NCBI GenBank assembly: GCA_963580455.1
Contig: OY756957.1
Coordinates: 9,181,001 to 9,245,000, forward strand
Length of the DNA stretch: 64,000 nucleotides
Origin: Euonymus europaeus
Lineage: Eukaryota; Streptophyta; Magnoliopsida; Celastrales; Celastraceae
Direction: 5' to 3'
Shown: positions 19,244-29,627 of the stretch, in pieces
How the letters are laid out: the number at the start of each line of letters is the position of its first letter
Position numbering within the stretch: the first letter of the stretch is position 1
Notes under the pieces: generated by a model
What the model was told of the DNA's origin: nothing
The model's database searches: none
Seen by the model: the letters and a program-made list of their open reading frames with translations, nothing else
Translations under genes and position numbers: made by a program

Positions 19244-21672
19244 CTATTGGCTCCTTGCATGTTTGTCTGTTGTGGCCACGTTCTCGATAACGTCCACAAA
19301 CCTCACAACAACAGTTTCACCATTTGAAGGAATTCTTTGTTGCCGTGGTCGCCCACCTTGACGTCTTGTAGCTGGAGAGAATAATTTTTTTCCATCTAGA
19401 ATTATGCATTGAACTTCAATGGCTACAGGTGAGATGGGCTCAACATATGCCACCATTATTGCCTCGTTAAAACAATATCGAGAAGACAAAGACTTAACCG
19501 ATATGTTACGTAGCCGGCTTATAGCCAATGCGTGCACACATGGTATATGGTCAAGATCAAACACCCTGCATGTACATGTCCTCGCATGCAGGTTTACCTA
19601 GCCATCACGCACGTAGTACTCGTTCTGATCGATTGGTTGAACACGCATCCTCTACGACCTCTCAGTATGCTTTTTAACTTCTTTATCGACATGCTTGCAA
19701 AGGAAAGAAGTAACAGATGCTGCCTCTACGCGGCGATCAAGAAACCATTCTTGCAGTTTTTCCCACAACTGCTCAACCAATGTTGTAATCGATGCACCGC
19801 GCACGTCGCGTAGTACGACATTTAGACATTCAACAATATTTGTTGACATTATGGTATAGCGCCTACCAACAACATGTGATCGTGACCACTTATGAAAGAT
19901 GACTTCTAACAAATAGGCATATGGTCTGCGAGCATCAACGTAACAAATCCGATTCATTAGATCCTCGAATTGTAATACTCGATATACCTTTGCAACTTTC
20001 AAATATATCGGCATAATGGAATCAAGAAACCCTTTAGCCTTTATGTTTCCTTGTATGCGCACAATGCATACACCATGAAAAGCTTCTGGCAATACTATAG
20101 AATTTTGCCTTTCAATGCTAGGATTTCTGTCTGATACTATAACTAGCTGTGAAAAATCTTCAAATGCAATGGCAGCTCTCAGTTTCTCAAAAAACCATTC
20201 TCATGATGCATTATTCTCTGAATCTCCAATCCCAAACGCAACTGGATAAGTACATTCATTGCCATCGAATGTTGTGGAAACAAATAACGTGCCCAGGTAC
20301 ATGCCCTTCAAATGAGTACCGTCAATGGAAATAATGGGCCACATTGCAATACGAAAACCAAGTAAACAAGAACCAATGGCCATGAAAAAGTACTTAAAAC
20401 GATTCCCACTATCTGACTCGATGTGAGTAACTGCCCCATAGTTATTCCTCTCCAACATTAAACAGTAATGTGGTAAGTAAGCATATGATTCTTCTGGGTT
20501 TCACCTTACTGATTCTAAGGCAGATTTCCTAGCCTTCCATGCTTTATCGTAGTTGATATTTACTCTGTATTCTTTCCGCATATCGTCTATAATGTCCTTC
20601 GGGCGGTAAACACGCCCAATGCCCTCGTGCCTGGCTCGAATATAATCCCCAACAACCTTTCTTAAGGCTTGTTTATGGCCATGATCCACAACTTCCATCA
20701 AACAAGTATGAATATTGGCAAACACTTTAACAATAAAAAGTTATGTTTCTCTTATCTTAGTCGACCTCATGCGCCACTTGCATCCAACGACAATACACTC
20801 GACCACCAAAAATGTCATGGTGGACCTCGTCACCTGGAACTGCAAGTTTTTAGTCATAGCATATATAGCAATTTGCCTCTGTAGTTCCCTCCTGTTTCTA
20901 AATACCTCACCGACCTCAAACAAACTAATTGAGCTATTGTTTGTGCTAAGCGTGTTGCTCACACTGTACTGTCCAAACTCGATGTTGCGTCCTGACACTG
21001 CACTTTGAAGGGCATTCAGAGGTGAATTTGGATTCGGGGGTTGAATCAGATCATCAGATGCTCAATTATTTGGATCATTATCGTTGTCTTCATTATATTC
21101 TATGTATCCATCATCATCATAATATTCATCTTCATGAGCAAGTCCTTCTCTATTTGGCTCAAACCATTCAAATCAAAATCCCCTGCTCTGCCCCCCTGTA
21201 CTATAAATTGGTCAATGTCCGAAAAAACAAAATGACTACGGCACGATTGTTAGGAAATGAGTGGCTATGGCTGCGTCTCTGGGACAAAGCTCTCATTTTG
21301 TGAAGGAGGATCTTCATAACGTGTTCTTGCCTGTGCTGTTAAACAAAGTGGAGTGCCAGCTCTTCATGGATCATCATTTTGCTTCACAAAGAAACGCCAG
21401 TTATCGTCATAGCGTACAACCATTGGAGGCATGTTGAAATGAGTGTTATACACGAACTGCAACACAAGATCGTCCAATGTACGATCTATGCCAGTAATCT
21501 GATATATTTTGTCCAACAACTCCTCAAACGTAGTGGAATCGTGGAGGATTATACCTTCGCTGGCACCCCCTCTATACTTGTAAGCCCCTCTAGAGATTTC
21601 CCACTCCCCACCATAGATAACCACAAAGTCAATAACTATCATAACTGTGAAATCATTAAAACATAAAGTCAA
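19244..21672 (-). pseudogene. MURA-like Mutator transposase with SWIM zinc finger
   Basis: Read from 21672 downward. An N-terminal block with a YGGEWEI..YRGGASEG start and TFEELLDKIY is followed by the Mutator DNA-binding domain (20930-20740: FEVGEVFRNRRELQRQIAIYA, C.WRMRS). Next come the W.ARKSALE segment and the DDE core. The first Asp is in IISIDGTHLKG (about 20320), the second in IVSDRNPS (about 20130) and the Glu in NIVECLN (about 19830). The SWIM finger CTC..CVH lies at 19580-19525. The protein binds element ends and catalyses transposition in the nucleus. Frames change at about 21000, 20730, 20490, 20200 and 19640, and stops occur, so it looks inactive although the three catalytic residues are in place. 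Confidence 0.88.
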
Positions 21673-21674
21673 TT

Positions 21675-21930
21675 ATAGTTACTCGAGAAAATATTATAAT
21701 TTTACTAGAACAAAAAAATAAAAGATACTCGAACAGACATAAATGTTACTCGAACATATATTGTATATTTACTCGAGCAACATGACAATACTACTCAAAC
21801 AAAAAAATTTAACAACACAAACATTAATTAACGTTACTCGATCATTTAATATAAATTTACTTGAGCATCATGAAAGAAAACTCGAACAAAAAGTTAAAAA
21901 AACTAGAACAAAAAAAAAAGTACTAGAGCT
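21675..21930 (-). repeat. TTCGAGTA motif array H (reverse)
   Basis: About ten units of GTTACTCGAACATATATT type, reverse oriented, directly upstream of the minus-strand transposase coding region, probably in its 5' untranslated region or intron. Confidence 0.8.
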
Positions 21931-22309
21931 ACTATTTTATAAAGCATGCTGATTACTGATTGATGTTTGGTTCTTGTAACAACATTACAATGTAAGTACT
22001 TCTTCAATGCAAATTATTTTCCATATGCTAAATATGTAGGGTGCACTGTTATGCTATATTGATAAGTAAGCACTCACTTGTGATATAGAGAGTCTTTAGC
22101 TGCTTGTTGGACCTGGGTACCCCGGTCTACTCTCCATCATGAGCGATGAAGGAGATGAATCATCTGTCGTTCACTTGCGATGCTTTTTTATGAGTTGCGG
22201 TAACTGTAATGATGCAGTCAAGAAGAATTCGGTATCAATCGGGGTTCTCTGTAATGCTTTTTTCTTCTTTCTTTTAGGTTTGTGCAGTTGTGCTGACTGT
22301 GCATAGTTA

Positions 22310-22415
22310 TTAATGAGGTCAAAAATGTCTTAAATATGTTAGATTTCATTAGTTTGAAAATGAGTGCTATTTTTACAAAGTGACTTTTCAAAAGTGCTAC
22401 TTTTTCAAAATACCC
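22310..22415 (-). repeat. MULE right terminal inverted repeat
   Basis: 106 bp, ending AAAATACCC, mirror of 11904-12009. It is followed immediately by the second TATTCCATC. Confidence 0.93.
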
Positions 22416-22815
22416 TATTCCATCGGGCTTTGAAAATATCATGATCTCCCCGCAAAGCAAGAGGAGGAAAGGCAAGGGGAAAAGACATAGTAGAAGGGTT
22501 GTTTGTAAGCAAATACTACTGGAGCAATGTAGAAGGGTAGCGAAAGAGGAGAAGAGGCTCAAAAAGAAACATAAAATGGGTTATCAGATCATGGGGAAAC
22601 AAATCAATTCATTATCAGGACAAAATGATCAGCAATTAAGTAAATGTAGAGCTGTTGTGGTTGATAATAGCCCTAGAAATTGCGAGAATGAAGTGCAACC
22701 CTTAATCGAAGTATGGAAAGAACTTGGTCTATCTGATCAAATGAATGACTCTGTGTTGTGCAAGCAAATGGAAGAGATTGTTACTAGGGAAGTAATGGAG
22801 GCTGCGACTAAGTAG
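22416..22815 (+). pseudogene. LINE-1 ORF1, right part
   Basis: The frame continues from the target duplication through a lysine/arginine-rich stretch (22441-22590) to LIEVWKELGLS and EIVTREVMEA before a TAG at 22813-22815. LINE-2 ORF1 ends with the corresponding WQALGLS and GIIAREVIEG. The 48-bp gap to the ORF2 ATG at 22864 is like the LINE-2 arrangement. Confidence 0.8.
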
Positions 22816-22863
22816 TAAGCTACTACATCGCTTGAAGCAATTGCTTGGTATCTTATTTTGATA

Positions 22864-25800
22864 TGTTGAAAATTCTATCATGGAATTGTTGGGTTCCGAT
22901 GATCCATACACACAGCAGAAATTAAAATTTTCATCGAAACCCTCATAAGGATCCATGCGAAAGGGCATAAATAGGTGTTAAAAGATTACCTGTTGTAGCG
23001 CAGAAATCGAACGGTTGCTAGCCTTGATAGATCCGAATCAAACAGAACTATTCGAACGAACAGCGCCCCTATGGTATCCACACGAACAAAGCAAAGACCT
23101 TCTTGTCACCGTTATGCTAGTAATCGGGGAGAAAAGCACAAAACCGTTTTGCTCTCAACTCTCTATATTGCGGTTCACTCTTGTTCAAAAAACCACACTA
23201 GGGTTATCACTCTAACCCTATATATATAGTGAGCCAAGTAAAACGAAAAGCCCACATCCCCTAAAGACAAGGAGCCCACGTTTTGACACTTGACCACGTT
23301 CAATCAATCACATTAATTAAACTGGTCATGGACCCTACATCAAGCCCTAAGCCCAAACGTAATTGTTATTCTCTAATAACGTAATCTTTGACTTATTCTA
23401 TGTGTGCGACCCTATAGGTTCTCGTTACGTTGGCAGTGAAACTAAAATCGTATTCTAGCATCACAAACAATGGGAGGTATCTAGCAACACATCATTGTTA
23501 CCCAAGTAACGGGAATGTCAATGATTCGACATAACCTTTAATCATGACCAATTTTACATGCAGTCCCTTTGTCCTTAATATCTTGATTAACATCGAGGCA
23601 TGGAATGTGTCATCCTCGTATAGGTTAATCTACGTGTTTCTCAATTCCGAGTAGACTATAAACAAACGAGATCAATATCACATACTGACTCATTTTGAGC
23701 ACGGCCATGCATTTCTCAGTCTCACTCAATCAAGGGACCCACAAATATTACTCCTGTTATATAGAAGGGACAAATTCCATTTAGGTCACTCATATCCCTC
23801 CACACAATTTTTGATACACCCAATCACTGACTTTATAGCCAACCCTTTAATTTGCAGGTGACGTTAGACAGTATCAAAGTATATAACTCCTCATGTCGGG
23901 AACCGTAGTGATTTCAGGTTAAAGGACAACATATATCATCGTCACTATGAGAATAGCTTATGACATTCATATAATAATCCATGCAGTATTCTCATGTTGG
24001 GTTTGTCCAGTACTTCTGTTCTCTAACAAGTATTCATGTATTGATTTGATATCTCATATCCATGACCCATAAGATTTGGTCATCAATCAACCTACATATT
24101 AGTCTCAATGCATTAATGTTATCCCAATTAACAATAATACTTGACTAGGGACATTTAAGAATAGTGTTCTATATGCATCCATGAGGATCTCACGTTCAAG
24201 TCACACACTTGAAGTCCCATGGCATCGAACCAACTATTCTAGGGATATTTATCACAATCATTTAAATAGAGCAGATAATAAATGAAATACCTCAATATAA
24301 CATAATAAATGTATGCTAGTACAATCATTCTACGATTGGCTCCTAGGGCATACACCAACAGGAATATCAAAAGGTTAGGCAGATCTATCAAGAAGAAGGC
24401 AGTTAAGAGGTGGTTAGTAGAAAAGAAAGTTGATGTGATAGTTATTATTGAAACCAAACTAGAGGAAAATTAGTACCTAACAATTTTCGCTGCTACATTA
24501 CGGCTGTATATGGGCCAAATGAGGAGGCTTCCAAAATGGTCTTATGACAAGATTTGGCTGCGGTTTTTCCACAAATCAACACCATGGTTACTATTAGGGG
24601 ATATGAATGAGATACTAAGCCCAACTGAGCGGTCAGGACAAGTTGGAGTTACGAGAGGTATGACTGCTCTTGCTAATTTCACATCAAATTTTGGGTTAAT
24701 TGATCTGCCATTGATTGGAAGGAAATATACTTGGCAAAACTCTAGAAGTCATAGTAGAATTGACAGAGCATTCATTACAACTGATTGGTTTATCTCTTTT
24801 TCGGATTTAAAAAGTTGGGGCTTATGTAGAGGATTATTAGATCATACTCCCATCTTCCTAGATCTTGAAAAAATAAACTGGGGTCCAAGGGCCATTTAAA
24901 TCCTTGGACTGCTAGTGGCAACATCCTTGGTTCCCTACCACTGTTATAGTTTTTTCGTAGAAGATCTCTGAACACTTCCCTACTGGACGTCATGTCCCCA
25001 AAAAATTTAAACTACTAATGCAATTGCTAAAGATTTGGAATACTGAAGTTTTTGGCAATATGGACACAAAGGTGAAAGTGATTGAAGTTGAGATTGATAG
25101 ATGGGATCTTAAGGTAGAACAAAGAACTTTGTCTTCAACTGAATGTGATATTGTGAATAATCTCAGAGGAGAGTTACGAAAGGTGAGTAAGTTGAAAGAG
25201 TCTGTATGGAATCAAAAGTCTAGATTGAAATGGACTTTTGAGGGGGATAAAACACACGTTTCTTTTTCTCTATGGCATGCATCAGAGGTAATCAGAATAA
25301 GTTGTCCTGCTTAAAGTTTGGAAGGGAAATTTTCAGTGATCCTATGCAAATAAAGCAAGTGGTGCTGAAGCACTATGAGAATCTTTTCAGTCGGCCAGCA
25401 GTGATATAAGTTGGGATGGGCTGGAATTCAAGAAGTTACCTCCTAAGATTGTTGCATCTATGGAAGAGCAATGCACAGATGAAGATATTAAAAAAGTTTA
25501 TGGGATTGCGAATGCACTAAGGCACCTGGGCCAAATGGATATAATTTCAATTTCATTAAAAAAGCATGGGATATGTTGGGTGATGATATTTTTGCCATGG
25601 TTCATCATTTTTTTGCATCTGGAAAACTGCCTCAAGGGATTAACTCCTCTTTCAACACCTTGATACCAAAACTGAAAGGAGGTCGCAAGTCAAATGAGTT
25701 CAGACCAATCAGTCTTATCAACAGCCTCTATAAGATTGTATCTAAAATTCTAGCTAGAAGGTTGAAGACATCAATGTCATTCATCATTAGCTCTTCTCAA

Positions 25801-28334
25801 TCATCTTTGATCAAAGGTCGTCAAATACTTAATAATATATTGATTGCGAATGAGCTCATACACTTGATCAAAAAGAGGAAAAAGAATGTGCTAATCTTCA
25901 AACTCGACATGGAGAAGGCTTTCGATTTGGTACGGTGAGAATACATTGACACAGTTATGTCCAGGATGGGCTTCAGTTCTAAATGGAGAGGCTGGATCCA
26001 TGAGTGCTTATCTATGGCCAGAATTTAGATTTTGGTAAATGGATCACCTACGATAGAAGTTTCTATGCATAAAGGAATTAGACAGGGGATCCTCTCTCCT
26101 CATTCTTATTTAATATAGTGGAAGAGGGGCCGCACCAGCTATTCACAAAAGCTGAACAAGCTGGACTACTAAAGGGGATTAATGTCAAGAAGGATGAGAT
26201 GTATATTTCTCATCTACAATATGCAGATGATACTTTGGTTTTTTGCAAGGCCAAAGAGCGGCACATCCTATTGATAAAACGACTGTTGAGATGCTTTAAG
26301 GTGATGTCTAGCCTCAGAGAAAATTTTAATAAAAGTTCACTTGTAGCTATGGGTAATTGCACAGAGTGGGTTCAAGAGATGGCTAGTAGACACAGATATA
26401 GGGCTGAGCAACTGCCTATTTCATATCTAGGCATGCCTTTAGGGTCAAATTACAAACAATTAAAGACATGGAAACCGATGATTGATCGATTCAACAAGAA
26501 GTTGGCCTCATGGAAGGGAAGACAATTGTCAATAGGAGAAAGATTGACCTTGATCAAAGCTGCTCTGAATAATTTGCCTATCTACTTTATGTCACTCTTC
26601 AGAGCTCCATCTACAGTGATAAAAAAAATTAGAATCTTTGCAACGGAATTTCTTGTGGGGAAGTTCATAAACCAAGCAAAGGCTCTATTGGGTCAAATGG
26701 GAAAAGGTGGTCAAATCCAAGGAAGAGGGAGGTCTGGGTATTGGCCGAATATAAGTAAGAAATAAAGTTTTGCTAATGAAGTGGGCATGGAGATATATGC
26801 ATGAAAATAATGCTTTATGGAGGAGCGTGATTTCTGGAAAATATACTCGGGGATGGATTATTGGGAATTCAAGTATTTTCCCATGCTCGTCAAATGCTTC
26901 CCACACATGAAGGTGTATACATAATCTTATCTCAAATACCAACTCTCAGCCTGGAAGAATATTTGATGAAGTCATACGTTGGGCTGTGGGTAATGGAAGG
27001 CAAGTCAAATTTTGGCATGATAAATGGGCTTCTACTATTCCTCTTAAGCAACTATTTGAAAGGCTATACAGTATTTCAAAATAGCAAGGTAGTTTTGTGT
27101 CAGAGATGGGTGAATGGTCACATTTTTGAATGGCATTGGTCTTTACAATGTAGGAGAAGAATGTTTCGTTGGGAGGAAGGACAATTACAAGAACTAAAAA
27201 ACTAACATTTCTCTTATCCCTCTATGCCCATCTAGAGATGATAAGTTGGTATGGAAATTCATAGCCCAAGGGAACTACACAGTGCAGTCATGCTATACAA
27301 AACTTGTGCAATCAGCATTTGTTCCAGCGGTAGTTAACTTGCAGTCTACGGTATGGTATGGTTTTGCTCCTCCAAAAGTCAAAATGTTTGTATGGGTTCT
27401 GTTACAAAGAAAGCTGCCAACACGAGACTCACTCTTCTAAGGAGAAATATTATTTAGGCCTCAGAAAATGCTCTAATAGTGAGGAATCAACATACCACTT
27501 GTTTTGTCAGTGTGACGGGCCTTTCTCCCTATGGTACAATATAGTCAAATGGTGGGGTTTTAAGTAGGCTCCAGCGGGATCAATTGATGCTCTCTATATG
27601 CAATGGTGTAGCATGATTACCGGTGGCCAATTTCAAATCAAAATTTGGAAACTATTATTCTTCATAATCATATGGTCTATATGGCTTGAGAGGAATGAGG
27701 TCGTCTTCAAACACAAAGTGGCAAATTGGCTGAATGTGTATAATATAGTTTTTGTCAGGTTATATGTATGGGCGCACAAACTGGATCATCGTTTCCCTTA
27801 CCAGAGTTTTCAACGACAACAATCTACGAATGCTTTAAAGGTTTGGAGTAACAATATTGGAAGAGCAATGCCGACTATTAGATGCAACTGGCTACCCCCA
27901 TCTCTAGGAACTTTAAAATGGAATGTTGATGGCTCATCCCTTGGTAAACCTAGAAAAGCTGGTGAAGGAGGAATACTTAGAGATTCTAAGGGTTATATAA
28001 AGTGATATTTCTCTTGCTATGCAGGGATTTGTGAGTCAAATGAGGCGGAGTTAGTAGCAATTAACCAAGCACTGCAGTGGACTATATATCTCATCTGGCA
28101 TTACACGGGCTGAATATTATGATAGAGACAGACTCGCAAAATGCTTATCGTTGGGCGATGGGGATGGCTGAATATCAATGGAAACTAAACAAGTTAGCGA
28201 ACTCTATTGGCTTGTGCCAACCTAGATTGCAAAATATATCACTCAAACTTATCAGTAGGTATGCAAATGGTATGGCAGATTTACTTGCAAATGAGGAAAC
28301 GAGGAGATCATCAGATTTCACACTTTGGTTCTGA
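22864..28334 (+). pseudogene. LINE-1 ORF2: endonuclease, reverse transcriptase, zf-RVT, RNase H (interrupted)
   Basis: The ATG at 22864 opens MLKILSWN, the start of the APE-like endonuclease, and is split after 22886 by a solo LTR. It resumes at 24366. The endonuclease shows LLLGDMNEIL and IDRAF/LDHTPI motifs (24600-24860). RT follows (25680-26560) with the DMEKAF box and YADDTLVF, then the LGMPLGS and GRQLSIGERLTLIKAAL segments. A zf-RVT domain (27240-27560) and a C-terminal RNase H with KWNVDGSS, ESNEAELVAI, IETDS and ANGMADLLAN (27915-28300) complete it. Stops and frameshifts occur near 24470, 24900, 25312, 25510, 25935, 26770, 27440 and 28003. The YADD site survives but the gene is dead. 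Confidence 0.87.
22887..24360 (-). mobile_element. Copia-type solo LTR, 1474 bp, in LINE-1 ORF2
   Basis: The ends are TGTTGGG at 22887 and CACCAACA at 24360. Both flanks carry GGAAT (22882-22886 and 24361-24365), a perfect 5-bp target duplication. On the minus strand it begins TGTTGGTGTATGCCCTAGGAGCC, a common start in plant copia LTRs, so minus orientation is preferred. No internal region is left. A CTATATATATAG TATA-like box lies near 23220. It interrupts the endonuclease reading eight codons after the ORF2 ATG. Confidence 0.93.
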
Positions 28335-28928
28335 ATTAGAAGGCCTGGCTGGGGTTTATGGCTGCAAAGATCGGTTAGTTGGATGAATTGATTTCATTGA
28401 GTTGGGTGGTATAGTACTTTGGTATTTCCTGGAAAGCTTTGTACTTGCTTGCTAGAATTATTTAGTAGTCTACCTTATTTTCAGTATATTATGCATGCTG
28501 GCAAATGATGTTTTGCCTCTTTCTATATGTTATCTTTTGTATTTTCATCCTTCTTCTTGAAGGATCTAGAATTTTTGATTGTACATTGATGTTTCTCCGT
28601 CATTGGTGAGGGTTAATTCTATAAAATCTCTAGGCTAAGCATGTTTATAAAAACAAAAAGCTAAACAAAAGCTTTCACTGTTCTCTCTTTTGACTGCATT
28701 AGGTATTGTTCTATTTTTCAAATAGTCCAATGCAAAGAAGGGGCAGACACAACATTTAATGTCAGGATGGGCAAAATATGTGGGGGTTCGGGGGCAACCG
28801 ATTTTTTTTATGTCATTTATTAATTTATTTCAAAAAATATGAGAAAAAATAATTCGAAAAATAATGTCATTGTAGAAACAAGTACGTATATATATACTAA
28901 TTTTTTGAATAATTTATTAATTATGCTT
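28335..28928. other. LINE-1 3' untranslated region and unassigned flank
   Basis: 28335-28660 is LINE-1 3' untranslated sequence, with a short A-rich end near 28650. 28661-28928 is AT-rich with a GGGGGTTCGGGGGCAACC stretch near 28780; no gene seen. Confidence 0.5.
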
Positions 28929-29410
28929 TTAATGAGGACCATGGGAGGCAGCTCAAGAATGCTTATAATCGTGTGCATAGGACTCGAATCAAAGAGGCGA
29001 AGAGAGACATAGTGGAACAAGGGAGGCATGGGTTAGTGTTATTCATGGAGTCTGTTGAAGCTGGTAACGAAGGCAATGGGATGCAAGGTGAGATGGGCTA
29101 CGGGCTCAGGATGTGGACTATTGGACAGAGGCAAGCCCAGTAGCAATTTAGTAGTTTTAATTAAATAATATGTTTTATTCCTTTAGGGTTTTGTTTTGCT
29201 AGTTAGTTAAGTTTTAAGAGTTGGCAGGGGGTGAGGAATGAAACTAAAAACGGAGGCTTTCTCTACCAACTTGAGCATTTGTTGTATGCTTGAGCATATT
29301 GTCTGTGCTTGACCTTGAATCATTCAGGTTTCTATCATTTGTGCTTTCATTGAGAGGTCCCTTCAACCTCTAGAGGCAGTCGTGATTCAAGCCAAAAAGT
29401 TTGAGGATTT
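28912..29410 (+). mobile_element. Gypsy-like LTR segment (copy A) with primer-site-like sequence
   Basis: 28929-29337 is closely similar, in the same orientation, to 43991-44389. Shared landmarks are GGAAGCTCA..ATGCTTATAAT, ATTATTCATGGAGTCT-like sequence, GATGTGGACTATTGGACAG, GGTTTTGTTTTGCTA and CTTGACCTTGAATCATTCA. Both copies end ATCA; copy A then reads TTTGTGCTTTCATTGAGAGG, similar to sequence that follows the 5' LTR in many plant gypsy elements, whereas copy B runs into unrelated DNA. A short open frame (from 28912, about 75 codons) enters the segment and could be a polyprotein tail. The left boundary is unknown. Confidence 0.5.
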
Positions 29411-29443
29411 AGTAACTCTTTGCAATGGGAGACAGGAACCAAA

Positions 29444-29622
29444 TGTTAGAAAATCTATATTTCTTATTCATTTTAGTAGGTTACAGTTTCTTATATATAA
29501 ACATAAGCAAAGGCAACAGAGTACAGTGGAGTATGGTTGCAGTGTGGATATTCAACACAATAAGTAGAGTATGGGCTGTAGTATGGGTATTCAATAGAGT
29601 AGGTAGATCTATTGTGAGCTAT
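29444..29622 (-). repeat. Copia-2 3' LTR, truncated, with internal duplication
   Basis: It matches 33123-33265 and begins TGTTAGAAAAT on the plus strand. An internal stretch of about 35-40 bp (TATTCAA.A.AGTAGAGTATGG) is duplicated relative to the 5' LTR. The outer U3 end is missing; the sequence passes at about 29622 into RT coding sequence. Confidence 0.8.
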
Positions 29623-29627
29623 AAAGT

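Larger units (their letters stand above)
11904..22415. mobile_element. 10.5-kb Mutator-like element (MULE) carrying Ulp1-like protease and transposase genes
   Basis: Both boundaries are exact: 9-bp target duplications TATTCCATC (11895-11903 and 22416-22424) flank ends beginning GGGTATTTTG, with inverted repeats of about 106 bp. A 9-bp duplication is the Mutator signature. The site lies within LINE-1 ORF1. Contents in order: PB1-like ORF (+), unknown small ORF (-), multi-exon DUF1985/Ulp1 gene (+) and MURA-like transposase (-). The protease and transposase genes converge near 18700-19240. TTCGAGTA-type repeat arrays fill most non-coding gaps. Ulp1-bearing MULEs are known in plants (Kaonashi, CUMULE). 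Confidence 0.93.
10770..28660 (+). mobile_element. L1-type LINE (LINE-1), 5'-truncated and twice interrupted
   Basis: A plant L1-like non-LTR element with a DUF4283-type ORF1 and an endonuclease/RT/zf-RVT/RNase H ORF2. It is interrupted by a MULE at 11904-22415 (target duplication TATTCCATC) and a solo LTR at 22887-24360 (target duplication GGAAT). Without these the element is about 5.9 kb. Its 5' end abuts the copia-1 LTR at 10764. The 3' end is near 28660 at an A-rich tail. Many frameshifts and stops make it inactive. It is related to LINE-2 at 43990-38860. Confidence 0.85.
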
